64,000 nucleotides of DNA from Rhodanobacter sp. LX-99 (GTDB taxonomy: Bacteria; Pseudomonadota; Gammaproteobacteria; Xanthomonadales; Rhodanobacteraceae): NCBI RefSeq assembly GCF_018599185.1, contig NZ_JAHFVL010000001.1:1-64000 (forward strand). Reading direction: 5' to 3'. The translations under genes and the position numbers were made by a program. How positions within the stretch are numbered: position 1 is the stretch's first letter; every line of letters begins with the position of its first letter. Below, in pieces: positions 39,729 through 52,706 of the stretch. Under the pieces are notes generated by a model. It made no database searches. It saw nothing but the letters and a program-made list of their open reading frames with translations, and was not told the DNA's origin.

Positions 39729-41402
39729 TCAGGCGATCTGTGCCCGCTCCAGCATCTGCTTCGCGTGAGCCCGCGTTTCGCGGGTGATCTCGACGCCGCC
39801 CAGCATGCGCGCCAGCTCGTCGCGGCGACCGGCGGCGTCGAGCCTTTCGATCTGCGTGCGGGTGGAATCGCCGTCGCTGTGCTTGCTGACGCGCAGGTGC
39901 GCATGGCCCTGGGCAGCCACCTGCGGCAGGTGGGTGACGCACAGCACCTGGCGCTGGGCGCCCAGCGCGCGCAGTTTCTGCCCGACCACTTCGGCGACGG
40001 CGCCGCCGATGCCGGTGTCGACCTCGTCGAAGATCATGCTGCCGACGGTGTCCTTGCCCAGGGTGGCGACTTCGATCGCCAGGCTGATGCGTGCCAGTTC
40101 GCCGCCGGAGGCAACCTTGCGCAGCGGGCGCGGCGGCTGGCCGGGATTGGCGCTTACCAGCAGTTCGCAGCGTTCGAGTCCTTGCGGGTCCGGTTCGCTG
40201 CCGGCAGCCGGTTCCAGCTCGACGCGCAAGAGGCCGCCGGCCATGCCCAGTTCGGCCATCAGCGCGCTGACCTCGTCGCCAAGCCTGGCGGCGGCCATCG
40301 CACGCGCGCCGCTGAGCCGGGCCGCCGCGCTGGCGTAATCGTCCTGCAAGCGTTGGCGTTGTGCCGCCAGCTGTTCCAGTGCGTCACCGGCACCTTCGAG
40401 CTCGACCAGCTCGGCGTGCAAGGCGGCCAACCGGTCGTGCAACTCGGCCACCGGCAGCCGATGCCGGCGTGACAGCTCGTGCAGGCGGGCCAGATGATTG
40501 TCGACTTCGGTGTAGCGCTCCGGGTCGAGGTCGACGTCCTGCGCATAGCGTGCCAGGCCGTCGGCGGCTTCGCCGAGTTCGATGCCGGCGTTGTCCAGCA
40601 GTTCCAGCAGCGGGGCAAGCTGGCCGTCGAGCGCGGCAAGCTTGCCCAGTTCGGCATGCGCCCGGCCGAGTGCGCGGCGCAACGCGAATTCGCTGTCGCC
40701 ATCGAGCAGTTCGACCACGCCGGCGGTGCCTTCGGCCAGGCGGCCGGCGTTGGCGAGGCGCTTGTGGTTCGCTTCGAGTTCGTCCAGTTCGGCGGGCGGT
40801 AGCGTCCATTTTTCCAGTTCGCCGATTTCATGCCGCAGCAGTTCGATGCGCTGGCCGCGGTCATCGCCACCGCTGAGCTTGCGCATGCGCGCGCCCAGTT
40901 CGCGCCATTGCACGGCACCGTCGCGCACCTGCGCCAGCAAGTCGTCGTGACCGGCGTAGGCGTCCAGCAGGGCCAACTGGTGCGAGCGCGACAACAGCGC
41001 CTGATGCTCGTGCTGGCCGTGGATCTCGACCAGCAGCGCGGCCAGTTCGCCAAGCTGGCGGGCGTTCGCCGGGCGGCCGTTGATCCAGGCCTTGGAGCTG
41101 CCCTCGGCACGGATCACCCGGCGCAACTGGCAGCTGCCATCCTCGTCGAGTTCCTCGCGTTGCAGCCAGTCGCGGGCCTCGGGCAGGTCGGCCAGATCGA
41201 ACTCGGCCGCCAGTTCCGCGCGGTCGTTGCCGGTGCGCACCATGCCACTGTCGGCGCGGGCGCCGGCCAGCAGCATCAGCGCGTCGACCAGCAGCGACTT
41301 GCCGGCGCCGGTTTCGCCGCTGACCACGGTCAGGCCCGGGCCGAACGCGACCTCGGCGGCTTCGACGACGGCAAAATGACGGACGTAGAGCGAAGTGAGC
41401 AT
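39729..41402 (-). CDS. recN: DNA repair protein RecN
   Basis: 557 residues. SMC-like: N-terminal MLTSLYVRHFAVVEAAEV with Walker A GETGAGKS (29-36), central coiled coils (about 160-350) rich in Leu, Glu and Ala, and C-terminal LLVSANPGQPPRPLRKVASGGELARISLA signature plus Walker B SMIFDEVDTGIGG. It gathers broken DNA ends for RecA repair and is usually SOS-induced. No clear LexA box was identified in the 120 bp upstream. Divergent from hrcA. Confidence 0.96.
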   Translation of the reverse strand: MLTSLYVRHFAVVEAAEVAFGPGLTVVSGETGAGKSLLVDALMLLAGARADSGMVRTGNDRAELAAEFDLADLPEARDWLQREELDEDGSCQLRRVIRAEGSSKAWINGRPANARQLGELAALLVEIHGQHEHQALLSRSHQLALLDAYAGHDDLLAQVRDGAVQWRELGARMRKLSGGDDRGQRIELLRHEIGELEKWTLPPAELDELEANHKRLANAGRLAEGTAGVVELLDGDSEFALRRALGRAHAELGKLAALDGQLAPLLELLDNAGIELGEAADGLARYAQDVDLDPERYTEVDNHLARLHELSRRHRLPVAELHDRLAALHAELVELEGAGDALEQLAAQRQRLQDDYASAAARLSGARAMAAARLGDEVSALMAELGMAGGLLRVELEPAAGSEPDPQGLERCELLVSANPGQPPRPLRKVASGGELARISLAIEVATLGKDTVGSMIFDEVDTGIGGAVAEVVGQKLRALGAQRQVLCVTHLPQVAAQGHAHLRVSKHSDGDSTRTQIERLDAAGRRDELARMLGGVEITRETRAHAKQMLERAQIA

Positions 41403-41466
41403 GGGCAGGCTGATGATGGGGTGGTGGGATTGTAGCGGCAGCCGGATGGCTCCTGGACACGTTCCA

Positions 41467-41495
41467 CTTGCAAGCCGCGCGCGCAGACCTTATTT
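41467..41495 (+). promoter_or_regulatory. Possible sigma32 heat-shock promoter of hrcA
   Basis: CTTGCAA (41467), 14 bases, then CCTTATT (41488), close to the sigma32 consensus CTTGAA - N13-15 - CCCCAT, lying 31 bp before the hrcA ATG. No CIRCE inverted repeat (TTAGCACTC-N9-GAGTGCTAA) is present before hrcA, grpE, dnaK or dnaJ. Confidence 0.5.
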
Positions 41496-41525
41496 CTGTC
41501 GGGTCTCAAGGACTGCTACAACAGC

Positions 41526-42596
41526 ATGATCAACCCGCATGGCCACGACCTCGACTCGCGCGCGCGCAGCCTGTTGCGCACGCTGATCGCCCAGTACCTG
41601 GTTGACGGCGAGCCGGTTGGCTCGCGCACGTTGTCGCGTTCGTCCGGCCTGGACGTGAGCCCGGCGACGATCCGCAACATCATGGCCGATCTCGAGGATG
41701 CCGGCCTGGTCGCCTCGCCGCACACCTCGGCCGGGCGCGTACCGACGCCGCGCGGCCTGCGCCTGTTCGTCGACAGTCTGATCGAACTGCAGCCGCTGCC
41801 GCGCGCGGAAATGGCCCGGCTGCAGCGCGAACTGCCGCCGGGGCCGACCACCACGCGCGACCTGCTCGGCAATGTCTCCACCCTGCTGTCGGCGATGACC
41901 CATTTCGCCGGGGTGGTCACGGTGCCGCGCCAGGCCGACTTTCCGCTGCGGCACATCGATTTCGTGGCATTGCCGGATGCGCGGGTGCTGGTGATCCTGG
42001 TGTTCAGCGACAACCAGGTGCAGAACCGCATCGTGCAACTGGCCCGGCCGCTCGACGGCCGCGAGCTGGAGCAGGCGGCGAACTACCTGAACAGCCACTT
42101 TGCCGGCCTGCGCGTGGACGACATCCGCGCCCACCTGCTGGCCGAAGTACGCAAGACCGGCAGCGAGCTGAACCAGCTGCTGGCCAGCACGATGGAACTG
42201 GCCACCGCCTCGTTCGCGCCGCCGGCGAATGGCTCCAGCGGTCCGGACGTGCTGGTCAGTGGCCAGACCAACCTGATGGGCTACTCCGAGCTGGCCGACA
42301 TGCAGCGCCTGCGCGAGTTGTTCGAGGCGTTCCAGCAGAAGAATGAATTGCTGCAGCTGATGGAAGTCTGCGCCCGGGCGCCGGGCGTGCGCCTGTTCAT
42401 CGGCGATGAATCCGGCTTTACCGCGCTTGATGGCTGCAGCGTGGTCACTGCCAGCTACGGCGCGCAGGGGCGTGTGCTCGGCGCGGTCGGCGTGATCGGC
42501 CCGACCCGGATGGCCTACGAGCGGGTGATCCCGGTGGTGCAGGCCACCGCCGGATTGCTCAGCGACGCCTTGAATCGCGCCGCCACGACCCTATAA
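41526..42596 (+). CDS. hrcA: Heat-shock repressor HrcA
   Basis: 356 residues. N-terminal winged helix (RSLLRTLIAQYLVDGEPVGSRTLSR, VSPATIRNIMADLEDAGLV, HTSAGRVPTPRGLRLFVD), a dimerisation core and C-terminal GAVGVIGPTRMAYERVIPVV. HrcA binds CIRCE operators, typically groESL, and is kept active by GroEL. First gene of hrcA-grpE-dnaK-dnaJ. Its own operon shows no CIRCE, so groESL elsewhere is the likely target. Confidence 0.96.
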   Translation: MINPHGHDLDSRARSLLRTLIAQYLVDGEPVGSRTLSRSSGLDVSPATIRNIMADLEDAGLVASPHTSAGRVPTPRGLRLFVDSLIELQPLPRAEMARLQRELPPGPTTTRDLLGNVSTLLSAMTHFAGVVTVPRQADFPLRHIDFVALPDARVLVILVFSDNQVQNRIVQLARPLDGRELEQAANYLNSHFAGLRVDDIRAHLLAEVRKTGSELNQLLASTMELATASFAPPANGSSGPDVLVSGQTNLMGYSELADMQRLRELFEAFQQKNELLQLMEVCARAPGVRLFIGDESGFTALDGCSVVTASYGAQGRVLGAVGVIGPTRMAYERVIPVVQATAGLLSDALNRAATTL

Positions 42597-42674
42597 CCGC
42601 AGCGGGAGGCGGGGTTTCTCGCAAATCTGGACGGTCGGCATGCATGCCGGCCATGACAATCGTTTGGAGTGAGC

Positions 42675-43208
42675 ATGCAGAACAACGATCCGCAGTCGCC
42701 GGGCGAGGCGCCGACCCAGGGCCAAGCCGCCGAGTCGACGACCACCGAACTGGCAGGCCTGCAGGCGCGCGTGGCCGAGCTGGAAGCCAGCAATGCCGAG
42801 TTGCGCGAGACGGTATTGCGCGAACACGCGGAACTGGAAAACCAGCGCCGCCGCCTGCATCGCGACCTGGAGCAGGCCCGTCGCTTCGCCAACGAGAAAC
42901 TGCTGAGCGAATTGCTGCCGGTCTATGACGGCCTGGAAAGCGGCCTGGCGATCGAGGGCGGCGACTTCGCCTCGATGCGCGAAGGCCTCGGCCTGACCCT
43001 GAAGGCGCTGCTGAAGGTGGCCGAGAACCACGGCATGGCGCAGGTCGACCCGCTGGGTCAGCCGCTCGATCCGGAACGCCACCACGCGGTGAGCATGGTC
43101 GAGGCGCCGGGCCAGGCGCCGGGCACCGTGGTCAGCGTGCTGCAGAAAGGTTATGTGCTGAACGACCGCCTGCTGCGCCCCGCGCTGGTCGCGGTGGCTA
43201 AGGACTGA
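42675..43208 (+). CDS. grpE: Nucleotide exchange factor GrpE
   Basis: 177 residues. Long N-terminal coiled coil (about 28-80; ELAGLQARVAELEASNAELRE), four-helix-bundle region and C-terminal beta-wing PERHHAVSMVEAPGQAPGTVVSVLQKGYVLNDRLLRPALV. It releases ADP from DnaK and acts as a thermosensor. TTGGAG lies 5 bases before the ATG at 42675. Confidence 0.97.
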   Translation: MQNNDPQSPGEAPTQGQAAESTTTELAGLQARVAELEASNAELRETVLREHAELENQRRRLHRDLEQARRFANEKLLSELLPVYDGLESGLAIEGGDFASMREGLGLTLKALLKVAENHGMAQVDPLGQPLDPERHHAVSMVEAPGQAPGTVVSVLQKGYVLNDRLLRPALVAVAKD

Positions 43209-43364
43209 GCGGCGTATCGCCTGGCGCCTGCCTGAATGGCGCGCCGGTCCGCGCGCAAGAAATCGCATCCGGGGCCTTGCCGGCATTGAATCGCCAGAGC
43301 AGGTCCCCATCTGAAAACCATCGCGGCCGCGGGGGCCGCAAGAAAAAATTTGGAGAGCTTACAC

Positions 43365-45284
<1,920 letters not shown>

Positions 45285-45316
45285 TTGGCCACCGTTGTCG
45301 GCACGGCCGATGAACC

Positions 45317-45346
45317 AGCCCGTGCCGGGAACCCCCGGTACGGGCT
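45317..45346 (+). promoter_or_regulatory. Hairpin in the dnaK-dnaJ gap
   Basis: AGCCCGT-G-CCGGG, loop AACC, CCCGG-T-ACGGGCT: a 12-bp stem with one G-T pair and no T-run. Without a U-tract it is unlikely to terminate fully; it may be an mRNA processing or stability element that lowers dnaJ relative to dnaK. Confidence 0.5.
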
Positions 45347-45416
45347 GTCTGTTGAGCGGAATACGGAACCGTCGACTTCTCCGGACAGGGCAGCGACAAG
45401 CAGTGTGGATGCATGA

Positions 45417-46544
45417 ATGAGCAAGCGTGACTACTACGAGGTGCTGGGCGTCGAGCGCAGCGTCGGCGAAGCCGAACTGAAGAAATCCTTCCGCCGGCTG
45501 GCGATGAAATACCATCCGGACCGCTGCCCGGACGATCCCACGGCACAGGACAAGTTCAAGGAGGCCAAGGAGGCCTACGAAGTACTGTCCGATGCCTCGA
45601 AGCGCGCGATGTACGACCAGCACGGCCACGCCGCCTTCGAGAACGGCATGGGCGGCCGCGGCGGTGCCGGTTTCGGCGACGTCGGCGACATCTTCGGTGA
45701 CATTTTCGGCGACATCTTCGGCCGCAGTGGCAGCGGGCGCGGCCGGCCGCGGCGCGGCGCCGACCTGCGCTACATCATGGAGCTGGACCTGGAGGAAGCC
45801 GTGTTCGGCGTCAGCCGGCAGATCGAGGTGCCGACCCAGGTCAACTGCCACCACTGCAACGGCAGCGGCTCGGAGGACGGCAAGGTCAGCAAGTGCAAGA
45901 CCTGCAACGGCCACGGCCAGGTGCGCATGCAGAACGGCATCTTCTCGATCCAGCAGTCCTGCCCGCACTGTGGCGGCAGCGGCCAGGCGATCGAGAAGCC
46001 GTGCAGGAAATGCCACGGTGAAGGCCGCATCGAGGAAACCCGCACGCTGTCCGTGCAAATCCCCGAGGGTGTCGACAACGGCGACCGCATCCGCCTGACC
46101 GGGCAGGGCGAGGCGGGCCCGGCCGGTGCGCCGGCCGGCGACCTGTACGTGGAAGTGCACGTGCGCGAGCACGCGATCTTCCAGCGCGACGGCAACGACC
46201 TTTACTGCGAATTGCCGATCCGCTTCTCGCAGGCGGCGCTGGGCGCCGAACTGCCGGTGCCGACGCTGGAAGGCGAAGTGCCGGTCAGCATTCCGCCGGA
46301 GACACAGACCGGCACCCAGTTCCGCCTGCGCGGCCGTGGCGTCAAGTCGGTGCGCAGCAGTCGCCACGGCGACCTGATCTGCCGCGTGGTGGTGGAGACG
46401 CCGGTGCGATTGACCAAGCAGCAGCGAGAATTGCTGGAGTCGCTGGAGGCCACCTTCGACAGCAGCGACGCAGGCAAGCACACCCCGCGCGCCAAGGGCT
46501 GGGTCGACGGCGTGAAGAAATTCTGGTCGCGGGTCACCGCGTAA
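45417..46544 (+). CDS. dnaJ: Chaperone DnaJ (Hsp40)
   Basis: 375 residues. J domain with HPD ([11 protein letters not shown]), Gly/Phe-rich linker ([21 protein letters not shown]), four zinc-finger repeats ([32 protein letters not shown]) and the C-terminal substrate domains. It delivers clients to DnaK and stimulates its ATPase. The start at 45417 overlaps a nearby out-of-frame ATG. Confidence 0.98.
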   Translation: MSKRDYYEVLGVERSVGEAELKKSFRRLAMKYHPDRCPDDPTAQDKFKEAKEAYEVLSDASKRAMYDQHGHAAFENGMGGRGGAGFGDVGDIFGDIFGDIFGRSGSGRGRPRRGADLRYIMELDLEEAVFGVSRQIEVPTQVNCHHCNGSGSEDGKVSKCKTCNGHGQVRMQNGIFSIQQSCPHCGGSGQAIEKPCRKCHGEGRIEETRTLSVQIPEGVDNGDRIRLTGQGEAGPAGAPAGDLYVEVHVREHAIFQRDGNDLYCELPIRFSQAALGAELPVPTLEGEVPVSIPPETQTGTQFRLRGRGVKSVRSSRHGDLICRVVVETPVRLTKQQRELLESLEATFDSSDAGKHTPRAKGWVDGVKKFWSRVTA

Positions 46545-46596
46545 AAGCCATCGCCCCCGCTAGCATGTGCGGATCGACCACTGGAGAGCGCCGCCG

Positions 46597-47397
46597 ATGA
46601 CCCGACCCCTTCGCCTCGCCCTCAGCGGCGCCTCCGGCCGCATGGGCCATGCGTTGCTGAGCCTGCTCGGCGATGACGCCCGCTTCGAACTGGTGCATGC
46701 GGTGGTGGCGCCGGGTTCGCCCCACGATGGCCAGCCGGTGTCAGCCTGCACCACGGGTTCATTGCGGTACGCGCACGACTGGACACAGGCGCCGCCGATC
46801 GACGTCATCGTCGACTTCAGCAGCCCGGCCGCGCTGGCGCTGGCGCTCGATCATTGCCTGGCGCACGGCACGGCCCTGGTCAGCGGCACCACCGGTGTGG
46901 ACGCCGCGCTGGAAGCGCGCCTGGCCGATGCAGGTCAGCGCATCGCGATCCTGCGCGCCGCCAACTTCAGCCTCGGCGTGGCGGTGCTGGCGCGCCTGCT
47001 GCGCGAGGCGGCGGCGGCGCTGCCGGACTGGGACCTGGAAATCGTCGAGGCGCATCACGGCCGCAAGCAGGACGCGCCGTCCGGCACCGCGCTAGCGCTT
47101 GGCCAGGCGGCAGCGGCGGCACGCAACACCACGCTGGAAGCAACAGCGGTCTACGGCCGGGAAGGCCACACCGGCGAGCGGATCAACGGCAGCATCGGCT
47201 TCGCCGTGGTGCGCGGCGGCGACATCGTGGGCGAACACAGCGCCATGCTGGTCGGGCCGGGTGAACGACTGGAACTCGTGCATCGCGCCACCGACCGCTC
47301 GATCTTTGCGCGTGGCGCCTTGCACGCGGCGCATTGGCTGGCGGGTCGTGCGCCGGGGCAGTGGCAGCTGGACGACGTGATCGCGACGCTGCGCTGA
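46597..47397 (+). CDS. dapB: 4-hydroxy-tetrahydrodipicolinate reductase
   Basis: 266 residues. NAD(P) motif LALSGASGRMGHAL, active-site EIVEAHHGRKQDAPSGTALALG (His-His and Lys) and C-terminal ARGALHAAHWLAGRAPG. It reduces HTPA to tetrahydrodipicolinate on the way to meso-diaminopimelate and lysine. CTGGAGAG (46581) is its ribosome site. dnaJ-dapB-carA order is common in gammaproteobacteria; here an oxygenase gene is inserted before carA on the other strand. Confidence 0.96.
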   Translation: MTRPLRLALSGASGRMGHALLSLLGDDARFELVHAVVAPGSPHDGQPVSACTTGSLRYAHDWTQAPPIDVIVDFSSPAALALALDHCLAHGTALVSGTTGVDAALEARLADAGQRIAILRAANFSLGVAVLARLLREAAAALPDWDLEIVEAHHGRKQDAPSGTALALGQAAAAARNTTLEATAVYGREGHTGERINGSIGFAVVRGGDIVGEHSAMLVGPGERLELVHRATDRSIFARGALHAAHWLAGRAPGQWQLDDVIATLR

Positions 47398-47440
47398 TTC
47401 GCCCTGCGCCAAGCAGCGCAATCATGACGACGCAGTCGAT

Positions 47441-48136
47441 TCAGTCGCGGTGCGAGGCGTTGCGATCGCGGCCCGCGCCCAGTCGGGTATCGAAGCGGCC
47501 GAACAATTTCTTGAACGTGCGTGAGAAGTTTCCACGCTTCGTCTTGCGCAGTTTCTCTTCCTCGCTGATCAGCCAGGCGACCTGGATCACCCGCCGCTCA
47601 CCCTCGTAGGGAAGATGGCCGTGGAAGGAGTTCTCGCAGCGCTTGAATACGGCGAACTCGCCGTAGAGCGGCGCCAACTCCGGGGCGGCGATGCTGTCGA
47701 TGTCGTCGATCTTGTGCAGGAAGCGCAGGCAGCCATCGCTGGTGTCCGGCCACCGCGTATTCAGGTAGATCAGCGCGGTGGCTACCTTGGACTTGCTGTC
47801 GGTATGGATGGTGCCGTGGCGTTTGTTGAGCAGGCGGCACAGGGTCACCAGGGTCGGGTACTGGCCGAGATTGTCGATGCCCAACCGCTGGCCGATCGCG
47901 CCGGCAAATGCCGGCGAAGTCATGTTCTCGATCAGCGCATTGACGCTCGGGCCGCAATCGGCCGGGTCGTAGGGAAAGAAGCCGGCGCTGGTATAGCGCG
48001 GAAAATCGCGATCCAGGTCGCCACGCACCTCATCCGGCAGCTGGCCATGCGCGACCATGAACGGAAAGGGTTGGTGCTGCACCGTGGTATCCGGGCGATC
48101 GAGACGGGCGGGATCGAGCAGGACAGCAGCACTCAT
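47441..48136 (-). CDS. 2OG-Fe(II) oxygenase family protein (prolyl hydroxylase-like)
   Basis: 231 residues. PFPFMVAHGQLPDEVRGDLDRDFP start, iron ligands HTDSKSK (H-x-D) and ENSFHGHLPYEGERRVIQVAW (distal His and 2OG Arg). The family includes prolyl 4-hydroxylase-like and EPS-associated oxygenases; the substrate is unknown. ATG at 48136 preferred over the open extension to 48217. It sits between dapB and carA on the opposite strand. Confidence 0.82.
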   Translation of the reverse strand: MSAAVLLDPARLDRPDTTVQHQPFPFMVAHGQLPDEVRGDLDRDFPRYTSAGFFPYDPADCGPSVNALIENMTSPAFAGAIGQRLGIDNLGQYPTLVTLCRLLNKRHGTIHTDSKSKVATALIYLNTRWPDTSDGCLRFLHKIDDIDSIAAPELAPLYGEFAVFKRCENSFHGHLPYEGERRVIQVAWLISEEEKLRKTKRGNFSRTFKKLFGRFDTRLGAGRDRNASHRD

Positions 48137-48349
48137 GGGACATCGGACTCCGGCGAAATGTGGCCTAGTGTAGCGCCGACCGATCGGCGGAGATGGACCA
48201 AGAATCGCAAGATTCATGCGCCGTAAGGTGGACAGAAACGGCGTCGCCGCTTATCATTTCCACCCGCCCAGATCCTTTCCCTTCCAAGCTCCACAAGCCA
48301 GCAATCGTGCGGCTTGCGGACTTTGCTGCATCCAAAAGGCGGTTACCGT

Positions 48350-49486
48350 ATGCCTATTCCTGCCCTGCTGGCCCTCGAAGACGGCAGCGTGTTCCATGGT
48401 CACGCCGCCGGCGCCGTTGGCGAAACCGTTGGCGAGGTGGTTTTCAACACCGCCATGACCGGTTACCAGGAGATCCTCACCGATCCTTCCTACTCGCGCC
48501 AGATCGTCACGCTGACCTATCCGCATATCGGCAACACCGGGATCAACGCCGAGGATGTCGAATCCACCGCCGTGCACGCTGCCGGCCTGATCGTGCGTGA
48601 TGTGCCGCGCCGGGCCAGCAGCTGGCGCAGCACTGAAAGCCTGCCGGATTACCTGAAGCGCCACGGCACCGTGGCGATCGCCGGCATCGACACCCGTCGG
48701 CTGACCCGCATCCTGCGCGACAAGGGCGCGCTGGCCGGCTGCATCATGGCCGGCGAGCAGGTCGATACCGAAGCCGCGCTGGCCAAGGCGCGCGCGTTCC
48801 CCGGCCTGAACGGGATGGATCTGGCCAAGGTGGTCAGCACCGCCAAGCCGTATGTGTGGAATCAGGGCGTGTACGACCTCGACCGCACCGCGTTCAATCA
48901 GCCCGCGGCGCGTTTCAAGGTGGTCGCCTACGACTTCGGCACCAAGCTCAACATCCTGCGCCTGCTCGCCGAGCAGGGCTGCGAGGTCACCGTGGTGCCG
49001 GCGCAGACGCCTGCCGACGAGGTGCTGGCGATGCAGCCCGATGGCGTGTTCCTGTCCAACGGCCCCGGCGATCCGGCAGCCTGCGATTACGCCATCGCGG
49101 CGACCGGGCAATTCCTCGACGCGAAGATCCCGCTGTTCGGCATCTGCCTCGGCCATCAGCTGATGGGCCTGGCGCTGGGCGGCAAGACGCTGAAGATGAA
49201 GTTCGGCCACCACGGGGCGAATCACCCGGTCAAGGACCTGGACGACGGCCGCGTGCTGATCACCTCGCAGAACCACGGCTTCGCGGTGGACCCGGCCACG
49301 TTGCCGGCGAACGTGCGAGTCACGCATACCTCGCTGTTCGACGGTTCGCTGCAGGGTTTCGCGCTGACCGACCGCCCGGCGTTCTGCTTCCAGGGCCATC
49401 CCGAGGCGAGTCCGGGCCCACTCGACATCGGCTATCTGTTCAAACGTTTCGCCGCACTGATGCAGGAGGCCCGCACGCATGCCTAA
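48350..49486 (+). CDS. carA: Carbamoyl-phosphate synthase small subunit
   Basis: 378 residues. N-terminal CPSase domain ([35 protein letters not shown]) and class I glutamine amidotransferase with nucleophile Cys in [11 protein letters not shown] and His/Glu in GHPEASPGP. It makes ammonia from glutamine for CarB, feeding arginine and pyrimidine synthesis. Its stop overlaps the carB start by 8 bp. The 213-bp region before it holds the promoter and may carry arginine/pyrimidine control, but no clear ARG box was seen. Confidence 0.97.
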   Translation: MPIPALLALEDGSVFHGHAAGAVGETVGEVVFNTAMTGYQEILTDPSYSRQIVTLTYPHIGNTGINAEDVESTAVHAAGLIVRDVPRRASSWRSTESLPDYLKRHGTVAIAGIDTRRLTRILRDKGALAGCIMAGEQVDTEAALAKARAFPGLNGMDLAKVVSTAKPYVWNQGVYDLDRTAFNQPAARFKVVAYDFGTKLNILRLLAEQGCEVTVVPAQTPADEVLAMQPDGVFLSNGPGDPAACDYAIAATGQFLDAKIPLFGICLGHQLMGLALGGKTLKMKFGHHGANHPVKDLDDGRVLITSQNHGFAVDPATLPANVRVTHTSLFDGSLQGFALTDRPAFCFQGHPEASPGPLDIGYLFKRFAALMQEARTHA

Positions 49487-52400
49487 GCGTACCGATATCA
49501 AGAGCATCCTCATCATCGGCGCCGGCCCGATCGTGATCGGCCAGGCCTGCGAGTTCGACTATTCCGGCGCGCAGGCGTGCAAGGCGCTGAAGGAAGAGGG
49601 CTACCGGGTGATCCTGGTGAACTCCAACCCGGCCACGATCATGACCGACCCGGACACCGCCGACGCGGTGTACATCGAGCCGATCAACTGGCAGACGGTG
49701 GAACGCATCATCGCCAAGGAGCGCCCGGACGCGGTGCTGCCCACGATGGGTGGCCAAACCGGCCTGAATTGCGCGCTGGACCTCGCCGATCACGGCGTGC
49801 TGGAGAAGTACAACGTCGAGCTGATCGGCGCCAAGCGTGAAGCGATCCGCATGGCCGAGGACCGCGAACTGTTTCGCGTGGCGATGGGCGAGATCGGGCT
49901 GGAGTGCCCGAAGGCCGAGGTCGTGCGCACGTTCGAGCAGGCGCTGGAAACACAGGCCAAGGTGGGTTTTCCCACGGTCATCCGGCCCAGCTTCACGCTT
50001 GGCGGCTCCGGCGGCGGTATCGCGTACAACCGCGAGGAGTTCGAGGAGATCGTCAAGCGCGGCCTGGAACTGTCGCCGGTGGGCGAGGTACTGGTCGAGG
50101 AATCCGTGCTCGGCTGGAAGGAGTTCGAGATGGAAGTGGTCCGCGACACCGCGGACAACTGCATCATCGTGTGCTCGATCGAGAATCTCGACCCGATGGG
50201 CGTGCACACCGGCGACTCGATCACGGTGGCGCCGGCGCAGACGCTCACCGACAAGGAATACCAGCGCCTGCGCGACGCCTCGATCGCCGTGTTGCGCAAG
50301 ATCGGCGTGGACACCGGCGGCTCCAACGTGCAGTTCGGCATCAACGCCGAGGACGGCCGCGTGGTAGTGATCGAGATGAACCCGCGCGTGTCGCGCTCGT
50401 CGGCGCTGGCATCGAAGGCCACCGGTTTTCCGATCGCCAAGATCGCCGCCAAGCTGGCGGTCGGCTACACCCTGGACGAGCTGAAAAACGACATCACCGG
50501 CGGCCTCACGCCGGCGTCGTTCGAGCCGTCGATCGACTACGTGGTCACCAAGATCCCGCGTTTCGCGTTCGAGAAATTTCCCGCCGCCGACGCGCGCCTG
50601 ACTACCCAGATGAAGTCGGTGGGCGAGGTGATGGCGATCGGCCGCACGTTCCACGAGTCGCTGCAGAAGGCGCTGCGCGGACTGGAGATCGGCAAGACCG
50701 GGCTCAACCCGACCGGGCTGGACATCAGCACGGCGGACGGCCTGGCTTCGCTCAAGCGCGAGTTGCGCGAACCGCGCCCCGATCGCGTCTTCCATCTCGC
50801 CGACGCGTTCCGCGCCGGCCTGACGCTGGAGGAGGTGCACAGCCTCAGCCGGGTCGATCCGTGGTTCCTCGCGGCGTTCGAGGACATCGTGCTGACCGAG
50901 ACGGATGTCGTGGCGCAAGGCATCACCGCGCTCGACGAACCGCGCGTGCGCGAACTCAAGCGGCTCGGCTTTGCCGATGCTCGCCTGGCCGAACTGCTCA
51001 ATACCGACGAAGCCTCGTTGCGCCACCTGCGCCATACGCTGGGCGTGCGCCCGGTGTACAAGCGGGTGGATTCCTGCGCGGCCGAGTTCGCCACCAGCAC
51101 CGCCTACATGTATTCGACCTACGAGGAAGAGTGCGAGGCGGCGCCGACCGAGCGCGACAAGATCATCGTGCTCGGCGGCGGCCCGAACCGGATCGGGCAG
51201 GGCATCGAGTTCGACTATTGCTGCGTGCACGCGTCGCTGGCGCTGCGCGAGGATGGCTACGAGACCATCATGGTCAACTGCAACCCGGAAACCGTCTCCA
51301 CCGATTACGACACTTCCGACCGCTTGTACTTCGAGCCGCTGACGCTGGAGGACGTGCTGGAAATCGTCCACGTCGAGAAGCCGAAGGGCGTGATCGTGCA
51401 GTACGGCGGGCAGACTCCGCTGAAGCTGGCGCGCGCGCTGGAAGCGGCCGGCGTGCCGATCATCGGCACCAGCCCCGACTCGATCGACCTGGCCGAGGAC
51501 CGCGAGCGCTTCCAGCACATGATCGAGAAGATCGGCCTGAAGCAGCCGCCGAACCGCACCGCGCGCAACGCCGATGAGGCCTTGGCGCTGGCCCGCGAGA
51601 TCGGCTACCCGCTGGTGGTGCGGCCGAGCTACGTGCTCGGCGGCCGCGCGATGGAAGTGGTGCACGACGACGCCGACCTGTCGCGCTACATCCGCGATGC
51701 GGTGAAGGTGTCGAACGATTCGCCGGTGCTGCTGGACCGCTTCCTCGACCACGCGGTCGAGGTCGACGTGGACGTGATCGCCGACGCCGAGGGCAACGTG
51801 CTGATCGGCGGCATCATGGAACATATCGAGGAGGCCGGCGTGCATTCGGGCGATTCGTCCTGCTCGCTGCCGCCGTATTCGCTGAGCGCGGACATCCAGG
51901 ACGAAATGCGTCGCCAGGTCAGCGCAATGGCGAGGGAACTGAAGGTGATCGGCCTGATGAACACCCAGTTCGCGATTCAGGGCGACACGGTATTCATCCT
52001 GGAAGTGAACCCGCGTGCCTCGCGCACGGTGCCGTTCGTGTCCAAAGCCACCGGCGTGCCGCTGGCCAAGATCGCCGCGCGCGTCATGGCCGGTCGTTCG
52101 CTGGCCAGCCTGAACGCGACGCGCGAGGTGATCCCGGCGTACTACTCGGTGAAGGAGGCGATCTTCCCGTTCCTGAAATTCCAGAACGTCGATCCGATCC
52201 TCGGCCCCGAGATGCGCTCGACCGGTGAAGTGATGGGCGTGGGCCGCAGTTTCGGCGCGGCCTTCGCGCGTGGCCACGAAGCGGCCGGCATCAAGGCACC
52301 GATGATCGGCAAGGCATTCCTGTCGGTACGCGATGGCGACAAGGAACGCCTGTTGCCGGTGGCCAGGGAAATCATCGCGCGCGGTTTCAACGTAGTGGCG

Positions 52401-52706
52401 ACCTCCGGTACCGCCAGCTACCTGGCCGAGCACGGCGTGGCCTGCGAGCGGATCAACAAGGTGCTCGAAGGCCGCCCGCACATCGTCGATCTGATCAAGA
52501 ACGGCGAGATCGTCTACATCGTCAACACCACCGAGGGCAAGCAGGCGATCGCCGACTCGTTCTCGATACGGCGCGAGGCACTGCAGCACCGCGTCACGTA
52601 TTCCACTACCGTGGCAGGCGCCCGTGCGCTCGTGCATTCGCTGGATTTCCACAGCGATGGCGAGGTGCACAGCCTGCAGGAACTGCACAAGGAGCTCATC
52701 GCATGA
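49479..52706 (+). CDS. carB: Carbamoyl-phosphate synthase large subunit
   Basis: 1075 residues with two homologous ATP-grasp halves: [30 protein letters not shown] starts the carboxyphosphate half and [23 protein letters not shown] the carbamate half, followed by a C-terminal MGS-type allosteric domain ([29 protein letters not shown]). It uses bicarbonate, ammonia and 2 ATP. Overlaps carA (8 bp) and greA (ATGA), so all three are co-translated. Confidence 0.98.
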   Translation: MPKRTDIKSILIIGAGPIVIGQACEFDYSGAQACKALKEEGYRVILVNSNPATIMTDPDTADAVYIEPINWQTVERIIAKERPDAVLPTMGGQTGLNCALDLADHGVLEKYNVELIGAKREAIRMAEDRELFRVAMGEIGLECPKAEVVRTFEQALETQAKVGFPTVIRPSFTLGGSGGGIAYNREEFEEIVKRGLELSPVGEVLVEESVLGWKEFEMEVVRDTADNCIIVCSIENLDPMGVHTGDSITVAPAQTLTDKEYQRLRDASIAVLRKIGVDTGGSNVQFGINAEDGRVVVIEMNPRVSRSSALASKATGFPIAKIAAKLAVGYTLDELKNDITGGLTPASFEPSIDYVVTKIPRFAFEKFPAADARLTTQMKSVGEVMAIGRTFHESLQKALRGLEIGKTGLNPTGLDISTADGLASLKRELREPRPDRVFHLADAFRAGLTLEEVHSLSRVDPWFLAAFEDIVLTETDVVAQGITALDEPRVRELKRLGFADARLAELLNTDEASLRHLRHTLGVRPVYKRVDSCAAEFATSTAYMYSTYEEECEAAPTERDKIIVLGGGPNRIGQGIEFDYCCVHASLALREDGYETIMVNCNPETVSTDYDTSDRLYFEPLTLEDVLEIVHVEKPKGVIVQYGGQTPLKLARALEAAGVPIIGTSPDSIDLAEDRERFQHMIEKIGLKQPPNRTARNADEALALAREIGYPLVVRPSYVLGGRAMEVVHDDADLSRYIRDAVKVSNDSPVLLDRFLDHAVEVDVDVIADAEGNVLIGGIMEHIEEAGVHSGDSSCSLPPYSLSADIQDEMRRQVSAMARELKVIGLMNTQFAIQGDTVFILEVNPRASRTVPFVSKATGVPLAKIAARVMAGRSLASLNATREVIPAYYSVKEAIFPFLKFQNVDPILGPEMRSTGEVMGVGRSFGAAFARGHEAAGIKAPMIGKAFLSVRDGDKERLLPVAREIIARGFNVVATSGTASYLAEHGVACERINKVLEGRPHIVDLIKNGEIVYIVNTTEGKQAIADSFSIRREALQHRVTYSTTVAGARALVHSLDFHSDGEVHSLQELHKELIA

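Noticed and set aside
41403-41525. CIRCE operator before hrcA
   Set aside because: No inverted repeat resembling TTAGCACTC-N9-GAGTGCTAA could be found in this gap.
49440-52688. 1082-codon minus-strand frame opposite carB
   Set aside because: Same artefact: Arg/His/Ala/Val-rich shadow of carB codon bias.
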